A stretch of DNA of 64,000 bases. It comes from Gracilibacillus salinarum. Its GTDB lineage: Bacteria; Bacillota; Bacilli; Bacillales; Amphibacillaceae. The stretch covers positions 868,001-932,000 of the forward strand of contig NZ_CP095071.1 of NCBI RefSeq assembly GCF_022919575.1. Direction: 5' to 3'. Position 1 is the stretch's first letter; each line of letters opens with the position of its first letter. Below are positions 19,160 to 29,772 of the stretch, piece by piece. The notes under the pieces are model-generated. The model searched no databases and had not been told where the DNA came from. It saw only the letters and a list, made by a program, of their open reading frames with translations. The translations under genes and the position numbers were made by a program.

Positions 19160-20362
19160 TTAAATTGCGTCAAAAATTGAAAACATCGGAATGACGATAG
19201 CTAATACGATCGCCCCGACAACCACAGCGAGAATGACAATAAGTATCGGTTCAATTAGTGCTTTTAGCTTAGCAGACGCATCATCTAATTCTTTTTCATA
19301 GAAATCAGCAATCTTGTATAACATTTTATCCAAGGATCCTGTTCGCTCCCCTACTGCGATCATTTGGATCACCATCGGCGGAATTATCGCATGGCTTTGC
19401 ATTGCTGCAGCCATCGATTGCCCTCTTTCAAGTGCGTGATGACTGTTATGAAGAACTTGTGCTAGCAAGCGGTTATCAACAATTTTTTCTGTGATTTTTA
19501 CCGATTGCAGAATAGGTACCGAGCTATTTAATAATGTACTTAAAGTTTGAGACATCCGGGTTATTTGTGATTTTTTCAGAAAGCTTCCGATAACAGGAAG
19601 TCTCAGTTTGATGCCATCGATTCGAAATGCAAAAGAATCAGACCGCATCATTACCTTCCACAATACGATGAGCAATAGCAGGAGCAGCAGCAATACCCAC
19701 CAAATTTGTTGAATGACTTCACTTATTTGTAACACGATCACCGTATAAATCGGCAGACTTTCACCGAAGGAAGAAAACAAATTGGTGAAAATCGGCACGA
19801 TGTATACTAACAGAAATAATGTGATGACTACGGCAAAAATACTGACAAACAGAGGATAAGCTAGTGCTGTTTTTATTTTTTGCCTTAGTGCATATTGCTT
19901 CTCATAATAACTGGCCATGTTCTCCAGGATTTCATCTAAGTTACCACTGACTTCCCCCGCATAAACCATTCTGGTCAGTAATTCCGGAAAAAATGTAGAG
20001 TGTTGACTCATTGCTTCTGATAAGCCAGTTCCTTCCTGTAAATCTTCTCTAATGGCTTTTAATACTAGCGCAAAAGCTTTATTCGAAGTCTGTTCTGCCA
20101 AAATTTCAATCGAATCTATAATCGGTATCCCTGATTCAATCAACGTCGCCAACTGGCGCAGGAAAATGACAAATTCCTTTAGTTTGACCGGCTTGCCAAT
20201 TGTGATATCTTTATACAGTACCGAATCCAAAGGTTTAACCTCAAACACAGTTACACCTTCTGCCTTCATCGAGCGGATCACGTCTTTCTCTGATTCTGCT
20301 TTTACTTTTCCTTTTTTTACTTTTCCTTGCAATGTTCTACCGCGGTACAGATAGTAAATCAA
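19160..20362 (-). CDS. pilC: Type IV pilus inner-membrane platform protein PilC
   Basis: 400-residue GspF/PilC family protein with two repeated cytoplasmic domains (about 65-190 and 265-390), each starting with FLRQLATLIESGIPI- or RMSQTLSTLLNSSVPI-like motifs, and three transmembrane segments (about 170-190, 217-238, 372-395). It starts at TTG 20360-20362 behind GGGAGGTG. It forms the platform on which PilB and PilT act, and follows pilT by 18 bp. Confidence 0.93.
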   Translation of the reverse strand: MIYYLYRGRTLQGKVKKGKVKAESEKDVIRSMKAEGVTVFEVKPLDSVLYKDITIGKPVKLKEFVIFLRQLATLIESGIPIIDSIEILAEQTSNKAFALVLKAIREDLQEGTGLSEAMSQHSTFFPELLTRMVYAGEVSGNLDEILENMASYYEKQYALRQKIKTALAYPLFVSIFAVVITLFLLVYIVPIFTNLFSSFGESLPIYTVIVLQISEVIQQIWWVLLLLLLLLIVLWKVMMRSDSFAFRIDGIKLRLPVIGSFLKKSQITRMSQTLSTLLNSSVPILQSVKITEKIVDNRLLAQVLHNSHHALERGQSMAAAMQSHAIIPPMVIQMIAVGERTGSLDKMLYKIADFYEKELDDASAKLKALIEPILIVILAVVVGAIVLAIVIPMFSIFDAI

Positions 20363-20380
20363 CAGATAGCACCTCCCATC

Positions 20381-21421
20381 TTAGTAAAAATTCTCATTCG
20401 TCAAATGGGATTTCGATCCTTCCCTTTCGATCACCCCTTGTGCCATCAGCCGCGTGATATCCTGTTCAAATGTGTGCATCCCAACTTCCCGAGAGGTTTG
20501 CACAATATTAGGAATCTGATGAATTTTATCGTTGCGGATCACATTTTGAACCGCTGGATTATTTATCAGTATTTCGGTTGCTGCAATGCGTTCCGTTTTA
20601 TCTGTTGTTGGAAATAATTTTTGTGAAATGACAGCATGCAGCACACTTGCTAATTGAATTCTGATCTGTTCCTTCTGAGTAGCTGGAAAAACATCAATGA
20701 TCCGGTGTACGGTTGACATCACATCCGACGTATGCAAGGTTCCGAGAACCAAATGACCGGTTTCCGCTGCAGTAATGGCGATCGAAATGGTTTCAAGGTC
20801 GCGCATTTCTCCAACCAATATCACATCTGGATCTTGACGCAAGCAAGCCCTTAGACCGCTTTTAAAGTTTTTGGCATCAAAACCAATCTCTCTCTGATCG
20901 ATGATCGATTGATTATGTGCATGTAGATATTCGATCGGGTCTTCTAACGTAATAATATGACGCTTCATTGATAGGTTCATATGGTTGACCATGGCCGCAA
21001 GAGTACTCGATTTACCGCTGCCGGTCGGCCCTGTAACCAGCACTAATCCATTCTCTTTTTCCACGATAGACTGAAGCGAAACTGGTAATCGCAAACCCTC
21101 TATCGTCGGAACATCTTTCGGTATCGTACGAAAAGCTAGTGAAAGACAACCACGCTGAAAATATATATTGACACGGAATCTTGAAACGCCGGGGATACTG
21201 TATGACAGATCAATCTCCTTGTCTTTATTTAATTTAGCAGATAGTTCTTCACTCAACATTTCTTTTACGATAGACTCCGTATCAGCTGGCTTGATCACTA
21301 GCTCGTGAAAGGTGGACAGCTCTCCATTAATGCGAAAAACAGGACTTGATCCTACTGTCAGATGAAGATCTGATGCCTTGCGATCATGCGCTTCGATCAG
21401 TAACTCTTCTAATAAATTCAT
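20381..21421 (-). CDS. pilT: Pilus retraction ATPase PilT
   Basis: Hexameric ATPase that depolymerises type IV pili and powers twitching. 346 residues with Walker A GPTGSGKSST (about 131-140), Asp box ITLEDPIEYLH, Walker B DPDVILVGEMRD, His box GHLVLGTLHTSD, and the PilT C-terminal retraction motif AIRNLIRE-like segment here NPAVQNVIRNDKIHQI. The N terminus (ASDLHLTVGSSPVFRING) is typical. Presence of a true PilT separates this locus from the competence pseudopilus, which has no retraction motor. Confidence 0.95.
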   Translation of the reverse strand: MNLLEELLIEAHDRKASDLHLTVGSSPVFRINGELSTFHELVIKPADTESIVKEMLSEELSAKLNKDKEIDLSYSIPGVSRFRVNIYFQRGCLSLAFRTIPKDVPTIEGLRLPVSLQSIVEKENGLVLVTGPTGSGKSSTLAAMVNHMNLSMKRHIITLEDPIEYLHAHNQSIIDQREIGFDAKNFKSGLRACLRQDPDVILVGEMRDLETISIAITAAETGHLVLGTLHTSDVMSTVHRIIDVFPATQKEQIRIQLASVLHAVISQKLFPTTDKTERIAATEILINNPAVQNVIRNDKIHQIPNIVQTSREVGMHTFEQDITRLMAQGVIEREGSKSHLTNENFY

Positions 21422-21437
21422 TGTGCAGCCGCCTCCC

Positions 21438-23069
21438 TTAATCTTGTGCTACCACTCTTACTATTTCTTCTAATGTGGTCTTGCCACTTTTCACTTTAAA
21501 GAGACCGTCATCTAACAAGAAATGCATGCCGTTACGACGAGCATAGTCACGAATTTCCGTCATGTTGTGATGATTCATCATGAGTTTCCTAATTGCATCA
21601 TCAATGACGAGTAACTCGTGTATGGCCATTCTGCCTTTATAGCCTGTTCCTCTGCATGTATTACATCCTACTCCTTCAAAGACACGGTCAATATCAATAC
21701 CACGTTTTTGAAAAATGTCATTCTCCATCGCCGTTACTTCCCGTTCCCTTTTGCAATCTGGACAAATTACTTTGACCAATCGCTGAGCCATAATAGCGGT
21801 TAATGATGATACAACGAGATAGGGCTCAATCCCCATATCAAATAAACGAGGAATCGCTGCAATTGCGCTGTTGGTATGTAGCGTGCTGAAGACAAGATGC
21901 CCGGTTAATGATGATCGAATTGCTATTTCAGCTGTTTCTTTATCACGTATTTCCCCGACCATGATGATATTCGGATCCTGTCGCAATATAGATCGTAACC
22001 CTGTTGCAAAATTCAAGCCAATTGCGCTGTTTACCTGAACTTGATTGACTCCATCTATTTGGTACTCGACCGGATCCTCAACGGTGATAATATTGACATC
22101 GTCCTGGTTCAACTCGGTAATCGATGCGTACAGCGTCGTTGTCTTTCCTGAACCTGTTGGACCGGTAAGAAGAATAAGTCCGGACGGCTGCTTCAAAACC
22201 GCTTGATAATGTTGTCTGTTTGCCGGTAAAAAGTCCAATTCCGATAATCGCTTAAAGGCGTTAGTTAAATCCAGGATTCTGACAACGATTTTTTCTCCAA
22301 AAACTGTCGGCAGGATAGACACACGTAAGTCAATCGGGCGCTTATCAATCTCGATTCGGACTCGACCGTCCTGAGGCAATCTTGATTCGGTAATATTCAA
22401 ATTAGCAAGAATTTTTGTCCTGGCAATAATCGCGTTCTGCAATGATTTCTTCACAGTCTTTTCTGTTCGAAGCATCCCATCCACGCGATAACGCACGGTT
22501 ATTTGCTGTTCCTGCGGGTCAATATGAATGTCACTCGCCTTTAAGTTAACTCCCGTTTGCAGTATTTGATCCATGATACGAACGGCTGGTGCATCTTCAT
22601 CAACAGAAGGTGCTAATTCCGAGTCACTATCATTGCGGTCATAATACTTATTTATCGCTTGCAGAATATCATCTTTACTTGCGATAACTGTCTTAATTTG
22701 AAAACCTGTTGCCAGCTCGATATCATCAATAGCAAAGTAGTCCATTGGATCATTGGTTGCAATCGTTAATTGATGCTCGGATTGGTGGATTGGAATTAAA
22801 CAGTTTTCCCGTGCATACTGCTTGGATACATAACTCAGAACTTCCTCTTGAATCGGATAGCGAAATAAGGAAACAGATTCAATGCCTAACTGTTGTTCAA
22901 GTACGTCCAGCAATTGTTTCTCTGTAATTAACCCTTGTTCCAACAGGGCATCTCCTAGCTTTTGCCCTTCCTTCTTCGCTTCCAGCACTTGCAAGATCTG
23001 ATCTTCCGTTATCATATTGGACTGCTTTAATAAGTCTCCTAATTTTTGCTTCTTGAATGGTACTACCAT
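21438..23069 (-). CDS. pilB: Pilus extension ATPase PilB
   Basis: Assembly motor of 543 residues: GspE N-terminal domain (about 1-140), catalytic core with Walker [13 protein letters not shown] (about 302), Asp box VEDPVEYQ, Walker B DPNIIMVGEIRD, His box GHLVFSTLHTN, and the tetracysteine zinc module CPDC...CNTC near residue 425-455. ATG 23067-23069 follows AGGTG; a GTG two codons earlier is possible. It lies 16 bp before pilT. Confidence 0.95.
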   Translation of the reverse strand: MVVPFKKQKLGDLLKQSNMITEDQILQVLEAKKEGQKLGDALLEQGLITEKQLLDVLEQQLGIESVSLFRYPIQEEVLSYVSKQYARENCLIPIHQSEHQLTIATNDPMDYFAIDDIELATGFQIKTVIASKDDILQAINKYYDRNDSDSELAPSVDEDAPAVRIMDQILQTGVNLKASDIHIDPQEQQITVRYRVDGMLRTEKTVKKSLQNAIIARTKILANLNITESRLPQDGRVRIEIDKRPIDLRVSILPTVFGEKIVVRILDLTNAFKRLSELDFLPANRQHYQAVLKQPSGLILLTGPTGSGKTTTLYASITELNQDDVNIITVEDPVEYQIDGVNQVQVNSAIGLNFATGLRSILRQDPNIIMVGEIRDKETAEIAIRSSLTGHLVFSTLHTNSAIAAIPRLFDMGIEPYLVVSSLTAIMAQRLVKVICPDCKREREVTAMENDIFQKRGIDIDRVFEGVGCNTCRGTGYKGRMAIHELLVIDDAIRKLMMNHHNMTEIRDYARRNGMHFLLDDGLFKVKSGKTTLEEIVRVVAQD

Positions 23070-23087
23070 TTGCACACCTGCTTTCTG

Positions 23088-24599
23088 CTATTGAGATTCG
23101 AGCGTTTGTCCAGTTTTATAGGCATCCTGAGGAATAGTAGTATCACCCGATCCGCCAAAAATAGGGACATCTTCGAGATTCAGCTCTTTAAACGATAACG
23201 TTGCTCCTCCTGTTACATTGAGCGAATCACTGATGACTGTTCCGTGTACACTGGCTCCATTAGATGCTGTAACCTTTGCATGTGGTGCAAGAATTAATGT
23301 TTCATTGTAACTTCCGCCGCTTAAATTTACTTGGTCACCACCTGTAATAATCGAACCGTCAAAACTTCCACTTCCTGTAAATGTCAAATTAGTATCCTCG
23401 GCAAATAAGTGACCATTCAGTCTTTGAGCACCTGAAAGAGTAAAAGATTTATCTGCACCTGCTAAATATACGAATAGATCGTCTACATTCCGGTCTGCAT
23501 TAAAGGTACTGCTAGACCCAAATTTCATCCAATCTGTCACAAACACCGTTAAAGATCCCTCTCCGGTAATATAGATGTGACCATTCTCCAGATTTAACCG
23601 TTCTACAGTTATTTCTCTATCCTGACCGTTCGTATCGATATAAAGTTTCCACCCACTTGATAGCTTTATCTCATGAAAGGATAAGTTGCTGTTCATCTTC
23701 AATTGATATCCATCTGCTTTGTAATGTGTAATATTCAAATTTCCGTTTTGAATCACTTGATGACGATTAAATTCATCTCCAATTGTTTGATCTACTGGTA
23801 TTGTATAGGATGGAATGCTCGGAAAGCTATCCATCATTCGTCTAATATTTTCTGGATCAATTACATTATTTTGGAAATTTAGCAGAGGTTTATTACCTGC
23901 ATAATTGGGCGGAAATTTTATTACGCTGTCTTTAGCATCTTCTGGTACAAAGATTTGCTCGCCACTAAGATTTGGTCCACCGGTAATGGTAATAGCACCT
24001 TGAGATAGACAAGTCGTACCGAAGTCACCCTTTATATTAGCACCTTCATTTAATGTGATTTGTGGTGCACGACACTGCTTTGGCTGAAAAACCCCAGTAT
24101 ACGCTACCAGGTTCTGCGGTATATCTATCGTTTGATTGGCTTGCCATCTAATTTTAATCTCTGTCTCTACCGTTCGACTGCTCCTATCCGTTCCACCGGT
24201 AGCAACAATGTTATAAGATCTCGGATTTTTATCATTAAGACGCCTTACCGTCACCCACACCTTAGGCTCTTTCTGATATTGCTCAGCAAAAGACACATCC
24301 ACTGGTTGATCTGTTTTTATAATTATGTCTTCCAACCGTTGAAAAAAACTGGCCTCATTCGAACTTGTATGATAAAGCGTATCAGCTGTGTCGTAAATAT
24401 TGGCGATAGTGTGGTTGAGCCCTGTTTCCGCAATATAAAAGCTCGATTGGACCGATCTGTCTTTGGTTGTTAAATGCAGGTTACTGGCCGACACCGTAAG
24501 AATGGCGATACTTAATAACGATATGATAATAAATACCATCATAACCAATACTAAAGCTATACCTTTATCATTTGCTAATTGCGCCCGTCGTTTGTTCAT
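23088..24599 (-). CDS. PilX-like prepilin with a long beta-helix-like C-terminal region
   Basis: 503 residues. The N terminus (DKGIALVLVMMVFIIISLL) is a PilX-type prepilin helix with Gly-1 but no Glu+5, followed by the SSFYIAETGLNHTI stretch typical of PilX_N. From about residue 150 onward the protein is rich in G, N, T, S with short repeating strands (INLEDGxxIxGxGS-like, e.g. LTFTGSGSFDGSIITGG), resembling a beta-solenoid or polymer-forming adhesin. Far larger than typical PilX (about 160-200 residues). It may be the tip adhesin or a pilus-associated surface protein; that role is inferred. Confidence 0.75.
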   Translation of the reverse strand: MNKRRAQLANDKGIALVLVMMVFIIISLLSIAILTVSASNLHLTTKDRSVQSSFYIAETGLNHTIANIYDTADTLYHTSSNEASFFQRLEDIIIKTDQPVDVSFAEQYQKEPKVWVTVRRLNDKNPRSYNIVATGGTDRSSRTVETEIKIRWQANQTIDIPQNLVAYTGVFQPKQCRAPQITLNEGANIKGDFGTTCLSQGAITITGGPNLSGEQIFVPEDAKDSVIKFPPNYAGNKPLLNFQNNVIDPENIRRMMDSFPSIPSYTIPVDQTIGDEFNRHQVIQNGNLNITHYKADGYQLKMNSNLSFHEIKLSSGWKLYIDTNGQDREITVERLNLENGHIYITGEGSLTVFVTDWMKFGSSSTFNADRNVDDLFVYLAGADKSFTLSGAQRLNGHLFAEDTNLTFTGSGSFDGSIITGGDQVNLSGGSYNETLILAPHAKVTASNGASVHGTVISDSLNVTGGATLSFKELNLEDVPIFGGSGDTTIPQDAYKTGQTLESQ

Positions 24600-24608
24600 A
24601 TTGACAGC

Positions 24609-25028
24609 CTACTTTCTTAACAAAATAGTCGTCTTTACTGAAGTAGTATCATTCATTATTGTCTGTTCTGCCGTAATTTCGATCGTGAGCTGATTGCCTG
24701 ATAATTCAACATCAAATGTACGAATGTTCTCTGCTCTCACGGAACCATTCCGCAACAATTGATTGTCCTGTAAGGCGTAAACTTCATCATTGATCTCCAA
24801 TCGGTTATCAGCTACTTTAATCTCTTCACTTGGCGTAAGTCGAACTTCCCGATTGATTTCGGTTACTATTTGCCGTACGTCTGACTGCCGGGCTACTTGC
24901 TGGGCTTGATTATTAAATTGCTTTTGTGAGAATAATTGAATTGATCCGACGAGTAGGACAATCAATGAAAGAATAATAATGACTGCTAATAATTCAACCA
25001 GTGTTACCCCTCGCTGATTTTTGAACAT
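24609..25028 (-). CDS. Minor prepilin, PilW-like
   Basis: 139 residues with prepilin motif NQRG then VTLVELLAVIIILSLIVLLVG, Glu at +5. The globular part is short and rich in polar residues (REVRLTPSEEIKV...). Position between two other minor prepilins and the 25-bp overlap with the upstream gene suggest one priming complex. The PilW-like label follows gene order and not strong sequence similarity. Confidence 0.8.
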   Translation of the reverse strand: MFKNQRGVTLVELLAVIIILSLIVLLVGSIQLFSQKQFNNQAQQVARQSDVRQIVTEINREVRLTPSEEIKVADNRLEINDEVYALQDNQLLRNGSVRAENIRTFDVELSGNQLTIEITAEQTIMNDTTSVKTTILLRK

Positions 25029-25477
25029 GCGTGATCAAACCTTTCTATGCACCAGACATAACCCGCTTCCAAAGTAGCTTGTATCGTACTTTCATTCTGA
25101 TTGTTAAAAACCTGAACTGATACCATCCAGAAATCTGTTACTGATTGATCTTTCACCATTTTTAAACGTATGTAATCATTTTCAGTTGATTTTCCCAGTT
25201 GATAGGTCATTTCTGTGTTATTTAGCAATTGATAACCATCTGATTCTAGCAAACTTATCGTGTCTTGCACCGAAGACTCGGTACTATATTGATAGAGTTT
25301 CTCCATCTCTGTCTGCGCCACATAGTCTGCATGGATGATGTCACCAGATGTTTGGGTTGTCTTAGAAGCATGGACAAATAGAGCAATAAAACCAAAGGAG
25401 ATAATACTTAGAATCGTGATGGAAGCAAGCATTTCGATCAAGGTAAATCCTGATTCCTGCTGGGAAATGTTTCTCAT
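25004..25477 (-). CDS. Minor prepilin, PilV-like
   Basis: 157 residues, prepilin motif QQESG then FTLIEMLASITILSIISFG with Glu at +5. Two cysteines occur near the end (WCIERFDHACSKI). First gene of the pilus operon, AAAGGAG ribosome site 10 bases upstream. The stretch 25478-25578 to folC contains no clear terminator. Confidence 0.8.
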   Translation of the reverse strand: MRNISQQESGFTLIEMLASITILSIISFGFIALFVHASKTTQTSGDIIHADYVAQTEMEKLYQYSTESSVQDTISLLESDGYQLLNNTEMTYQLGKSTENDYIRLKMVKDQSVTDFWMVSVQVFNNQNESTIQATLEAGYVWCIERFDHACSKISEG

Positions 25478-25578
25478 CAGCTACTATCTCCTTTCCAACC
25501 TTCCTTTTCTCTTAAGTCCATTATACTACTCCAACCTCAAAGAACAATACTTTTCTTATAACGAACTACATCTTTGTA

Positions 25579-26829
25579 TTACTTTTGAATTATTTTTTTC
25601 GCGAAATCGACAAAATGTAGTGAACCGGTAATCAGAATTACATCATCGGGATTACTTCTATGCAAAATATCTAGCAATGCTTCCTCAGGGTTTGACATAT
25701 AACGAATACCTGCAGGTACATCAGCTTCTCTAAGAGCGCGGGAATGGTCAAAGGTAGTAATTGTAATATCCGATGTCATATTTGCCAAAAGGGAAATCAT
25801 TTCAGTTAATGCTTTATCACGAAACGCACTAAACAAAACATGAATGGCCGAGTATGATTGTCCGGAAAAAGTATTAACAAGCTGACGGGTGCTAGCGGTA
25901 TTATGGGCCCCATCTACGATGATTCTCGGCTCTTCCTTCACAGTTTCCATTCGATTTGGCATTTGTGCTTGAAATAGGGCATTGCGAAACAGGTTCCCTT
26001 CCACAGGAAAACCCATCTTTTGTAATAAATGAATCGTTTGGATCGCTAATGATGCATTTTCAATTTGATGCTTTCCTGGCATAGATAGTGCCACACAATG
26101 TTCGTGATCTTGATTTCTCCATAAAAACTCCTGATCAGCTATCCCCTCTGCAAAAAAATCTTGATTATATTCAAAAACAGGTGCTTGCTTGCATGCCGCT
26201 TCATTCTGGACGACGCTGCGAGCTTTTTCAGGAATAGGACCAACTACGACCGGCACCTTATCCTTAATAATCCCAGCCTTATGTCCCGCGATAGCTTCAA
26301 TCGTTGAACCCAGAAATGCTGTATGATCATAATCGATGGATGTTATGATGGTAACGATAGGGTTGACTCTGTTCGTCACATCTTCCCTTCCACCCATACA
26401 TGTTTCGATCACTGCTATATCCACTCCATCCTGAAAATATAATAACGTAATCACCATCAATATTTCATACTCAGATGGAGCGAAGTCACGCTTGTCCATC
26501 TCTTCGATAACCGGAAGTAATGGATTCAACATATCGATAAAGGCCACTGAGGAAATTACACGCTCGTTGATCGCGATATGGTCAAATATTGTCGGTAAAC
26601 CTGGTGATTGGAATGTACCTACCCGGTATCCACCTGCCATTAACACTTCTTTTAAATAAGTTAAAGTGGAACCTTTGCCATTTGTACCTGCGATATGGAT
26701 GGTTGGTAACTTCTTCTCGGGATGACCAGTCTGATCCAGCAAATAGTCAAGGCGCTCCAGTCCCGGCTTGATCCCCAACGTTCTTCGTTGCTCTAAAAAT
26801 CGGTCCAATTCTTCAAGATTTTTAATCAT
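25579..26829 (-). CDS. folC: Bifunctional folylpolyglutamate/dihydrofolate synthase
   Basis: Mur-ligase family enzyme adding Glu to dihydropteroate and folates. 416 residues with the ATP loop HIAGTNGKGST (about 46-56), CMGGREDVTN, ITSIDYDHTAFLG and DGAHN near residue 312. ATG 26827-26829 is preferred; AAAGGA is nine bases upstream, whereas it would abut the in-frame GTG three codons earlier. Conserved order valS-folC-comC/pil locus. Confidence 0.96.
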   Translation of the reverse strand: MIKNLEELDRFLEQRRTLGIKPGLERLDYLLDQTGHPEKKLPTIHIAGTNGKGSTLTYLKEVLMAGGYRVGTFQSPGLPTIFDHIAINERVISSVAFIDMLNPLLPVIEEMDKRDFAPSEYEILMVITLLYFQDGVDIAVIETCMGGREDVTNRVNPIVTIITSIDYDHTAFLGSTIEAIAGHKAGIIKDKVPVVVGPIPEKARSVVQNEAACKQAPVFEYNQDFFAEGIADQEFLWRNQDHEHCVALSMPGKHQIENASLAIQTIHLLQKMGFPVEGNLFRNALFQAQMPNRMETVKEEPRIIVDGAHNTASTRQLVNTFSGQSYSAIHVLFSAFRDKALTEMISLLANMTSDITITTFDHSRALREADVPAGIRYMSNPEEALLDILHRSNPDDVILITGSLHFVDFAKKIIQK

Positions 26830-26966
26830 TTTTCTCACATCCTTTAGTTTTAGAAAATACGGTATTCACTTTGTCTTTTAGCGATGGCCATCGTTTTTCT
26901 TATACTTGGTACACTTTAAACTTTAACTACGTCGGGCTTCTTTATTAAAACTATTTCCTCCCGTGT

Positions 26967-26997
26967 AAAAAGAGACTGTCCGAGACAGCCTCTTTTT
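26967..26997. terminator. Terminator between valS and folC
   Basis: Stem AAAAAGAG-CTGTC/GACAG-CTCTTTTT with a 3-base loop and one mismatch, T-rich on both strands. The remaining 26838-26965 shows no gene. Confidence 0.85.
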
Positions 26998-27057
26998 CTA
27001 ATAAAACGAGAGCTAGCCCATGTTACGCACATAGCTTTACTCGCAATTATTCTTCTG

Positions 27058-29712
27058 TTAATTATTTTGCAAATCCTTCATTCGTGCTTCTACTTTGCTG
27101 CGTTTTTCGATGTAGTCTTTTTGTTTTTCTTTTTCAGCATCTACTACATGCGCTGGCGCCTTATCGACAAATCCTTTATTTGCAAGTTTTTTATCTACAC
27201 GTTCTACTTCTTTATTCAGTTTATCCAACTCTGTTTGCAAACGTTGCAACTCTTTATCAATATCAATTAATCCTTCTAACGGCAAAATAATTTCTGCGCC
27301 TGTCACAACAGCTGACATTGCTTTATCTGGTATAGCCATCGCCGTATCGATTGTTAGCTCGCTTGGATTACAGAAACGCTCTAAATAACTGCTGTTTGCC
27401 GTAAGCTGTTCTTTGACTTTTTCATTATTTGCCAGAACAAGAATTGGAATTTCTTTCGACATTGGCGTATCCACTTCTGCGCGAATATTACGAACAGAAC
27501 GGATTATCGACACTAATTGATTCATCACTTCTGTTGCGTCATGATCAGATAATTTCGAATCTACTGTTGGCCAAGCAGCACGAACGATTGACTCTCCCTT
27601 ATGTGGTAACTGCTGCCAGATTTCTTCTGTAACGAACGGCATAAATGGGTGAAGCATACGCATAATGTTATCGAGAACATGCGCTAATACAGATCGTGTC
27701 GTGTGCTTCGCTTCTTCATCTTCTCCATACAATGGCAGCTTTGCCATCTCAATATACCAGTCACAGAAATCATCCCAAATGAAGTTATACAAGTAGCGAC
27801 CAGCCTCACCAAAGTCATATTTATCAACATGACGCGTTACTTGTTCTACCGTTTCATTCAATCGAGTCAGAATCCATTTGTCTGCGACTGACTTTTTACC
27901 ATTAAGATCTATTTCTTCATACGTTAAGCCATCCATATTCATCAGTGCAAATCGAGAAGCATTCCAGATTTTATTAACAAAATTCCAAGTAGACTCTACC
28001 TTCTCCCATTGGAAACGAACATCTTGACCAGGACTCGAACCTGTTGCCAAGAAATAGCGTAAGGAGTCTGCGCCATATTTCTCGATTACCTCCATTGGAT
28101 CGACACCGTTTCCGAGTGATTTACTCATCTTACGGCCTTCTGCATCTCTTACTAAACCATGAATTAAGACATCTTTAAATGGACGCTCATCATTAAAGTG
28201 CTTGGATTGGAAAATCATACGGGCAACCCAGAAAAAGATAATGTCATAGCCGGTAACTAATACGTTCGTCGGGAAGAAATGCTTGAAATCTTCATCTTCG
28301 GTATCCGGCCAGTTCAGTGTAGAGAATGGCCATAATGCAGATGAAAACCATGTATCTAATACATCCTCATCTTGCTCCCAGTTCTCAATGTCTGCTGGAG
28401 CATCTTTCCCCACATACACTTCACCTGTTTCTTTATGATACCAGGCAGGAATACGATGCCCCCACCATAATTGACGAGAAATACACCAATCACGAATATT
28501 TTCCATCCAACGTAAATATGTTTTCTCAAAGCGATCAGGTACGAAATGGACTTTATCCTCTTCTGATCCGTTTTGCAACTCTACTGCTGCATCTGCTAGT
28601 GGTTGCATATTGACGAACCATTGTGTTGATAAATATGGCTCCACCACTGCTCCACTTCTTTCCGAATGGCCTACTGAATGCATATGATCTTCAATTTCAA
28701 ACAAAATACCTGCATCCTGCAAATCTTTGACAACTTGTTTACGGCATGCAAAACGGTCCATTCCCTGGTATTTACCAGCATTCTCATTCATTGTGCCATC
28801 TTCATTCATGACAAGGATTCGCTCTAAATCGTGACGATTGCCAATCTCAAAGTCATTCGGATCATGCGCTGGCGTTATCTTAACAGCACCAGAACCGAAT
28901 TCCATATCGACATAATCATCCGCAACAATTTCAATTTCGCGCCCGACAATCGGTAATGTAACCTTTTTGCCGATTAAATCTTTATAACGATCATCGTTCG
29001 GGTGAACAGCTACTGCAGTATCTCCTAACATCGTTTCAGGTCTGGTTGTTGCCACTTCAATATGGCCCGATCCATCTGTTAATGGATATTTCATATGATA
29101 GAAATGACCCTGAACATCCTGATAAATAACTTCAATATCAGAAAGTGCCGTCTTCGTTGCTGGATCCCAGTTAATAATATACTCACCACGGTAAATTAAT
29201 CCTTTTTCATATAAAGTAACAAATACTTCTTTTACCGCTTCTGAAAGACCGGCATCCAACGTAAATCGTTCACGGGAGTAATCAAGACCTAAGCCCAATT
29301 TAGACCATTGTTCACGAATAAAACCTGCATATTCCTCTTTCCAGTCCCAAGAAGTTTCTAAAAATTTCTCACGTCCGAGATCATATCGTGATGTCCCATT
29401 TTCCCTCAATTTCGCTTCTACTTTCGCTTGCGTTGCAATCCCTGCGTGGTCCATTCCTGGCAAATACAATACATCATACCCTTGCATTCGTTTAATTCTA
29501 GTAATGATATCTTGTAACGTAGTATCCCATGCATGACCGATATGCAATTTTCCTGTTACGTTTGGTGGAGGAATCACGATGGTAAATGGATCCTTTTCTT
29601 TGTTACGTTCTGCTTCAAAAAATTTACCCTGCACCCAATACTCGTATTTGCCTTGCTCTACGGCTGTCGGATCGTATTTAGGTGGTAAATTTACTTCTTT
29701 ATTCTCTGACAT
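27058..29712 (-). CDS. valS: Valyl-tRNA synthetase
   Basis: Class I synthetase of 884 residues. HIGH motif in [16 protein letters not shown] (about 48-63), KMSKS in [11 protein letters not shown] (about 528), an editing CP1 domain (about 190-340; [17 protein letters not shown]), and the C-terminal coiled-coil arm (about 815-884). Upstream lies a T-box leader, so expression should respond to uncharged tRNA-Val. Confidence 0.98.
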   Translation of the reverse strand: MSENKEVNLPPKYDPTAVEQGKYEYWVQGKFFEAERNKEKDPFTIVIPPPNVTGKLHIGHAWDTTLQDIITRIKRMQGYDVLYLPGMDHAGIATQAKVEAKLRENGTSRYDLGREKFLETSWDWKEEYAGFIREQWSKLGLGLDYSRERFTLDAGLSEAVKEVFVTLYEKGLIYRGEYIINWDPATKTALSDIEVIYQDVQGHFYHMKYPLTDGSGHIEVATTRPETMLGDTAVAVHPNDDRYKDLIGKKVTLPIVGREIEIVADDYVDMEFGSGAVKITPAHDPNDFEIGNRHDLERILVMNEDGTMNENAGKYQGMDRFACRKQVVKDLQDAGILFEIEDHMHSVGHSERSGAVVEPYLSTQWFVNMQPLADAAVELQNGSEEDKVHFVPDRFEKTYLRWMENIRDWCISRQLWWGHRIPAWYHKETGEVYVGKDAPADIENWEQDEDVLDTWFSSALWPFSTLNWPDTEDEDFKHFFPTNVLVTGYDIIFFWVARMIFQSKHFNDERPFKDVLIHGLVRDAEGRKMSKSLGNGVDPMEVIEKYGADSLRYFLATGSSPGQDVRFQWEKVESTWNFVNKIWNASRFALMNMDGLTYEEIDLNGKKSVADKWILTRLNETVEQVTRHVDKYDFGEAGRYLYNFIWDDFCDWYIEMAKLPLYGEDEEAKHTTRSVLAHVLDNIMRMLHPFMPFVTEEIWQQLPHKGESIVRAAWPTVDSKLSDHDATEVMNQLVSIIRSVRNIRAEVDTPMSKEIPILVLANNEKVKEQLTANSSYLERFCNPSELTIDTAMAIPDKAMSAVVTGAEIILPLEGLIDIDKELQRLQTELDKLNKEVERVDKKLANKGFVDKAPAHVVDAEKEKQKDYIEKRSKVEARMKDLQNN

Positions 29713-29772
29713 GATATGTCTCCTCCTTTTAGATGACTTGCATTACTTCAATTAACTGTAGCGGACGAAACG

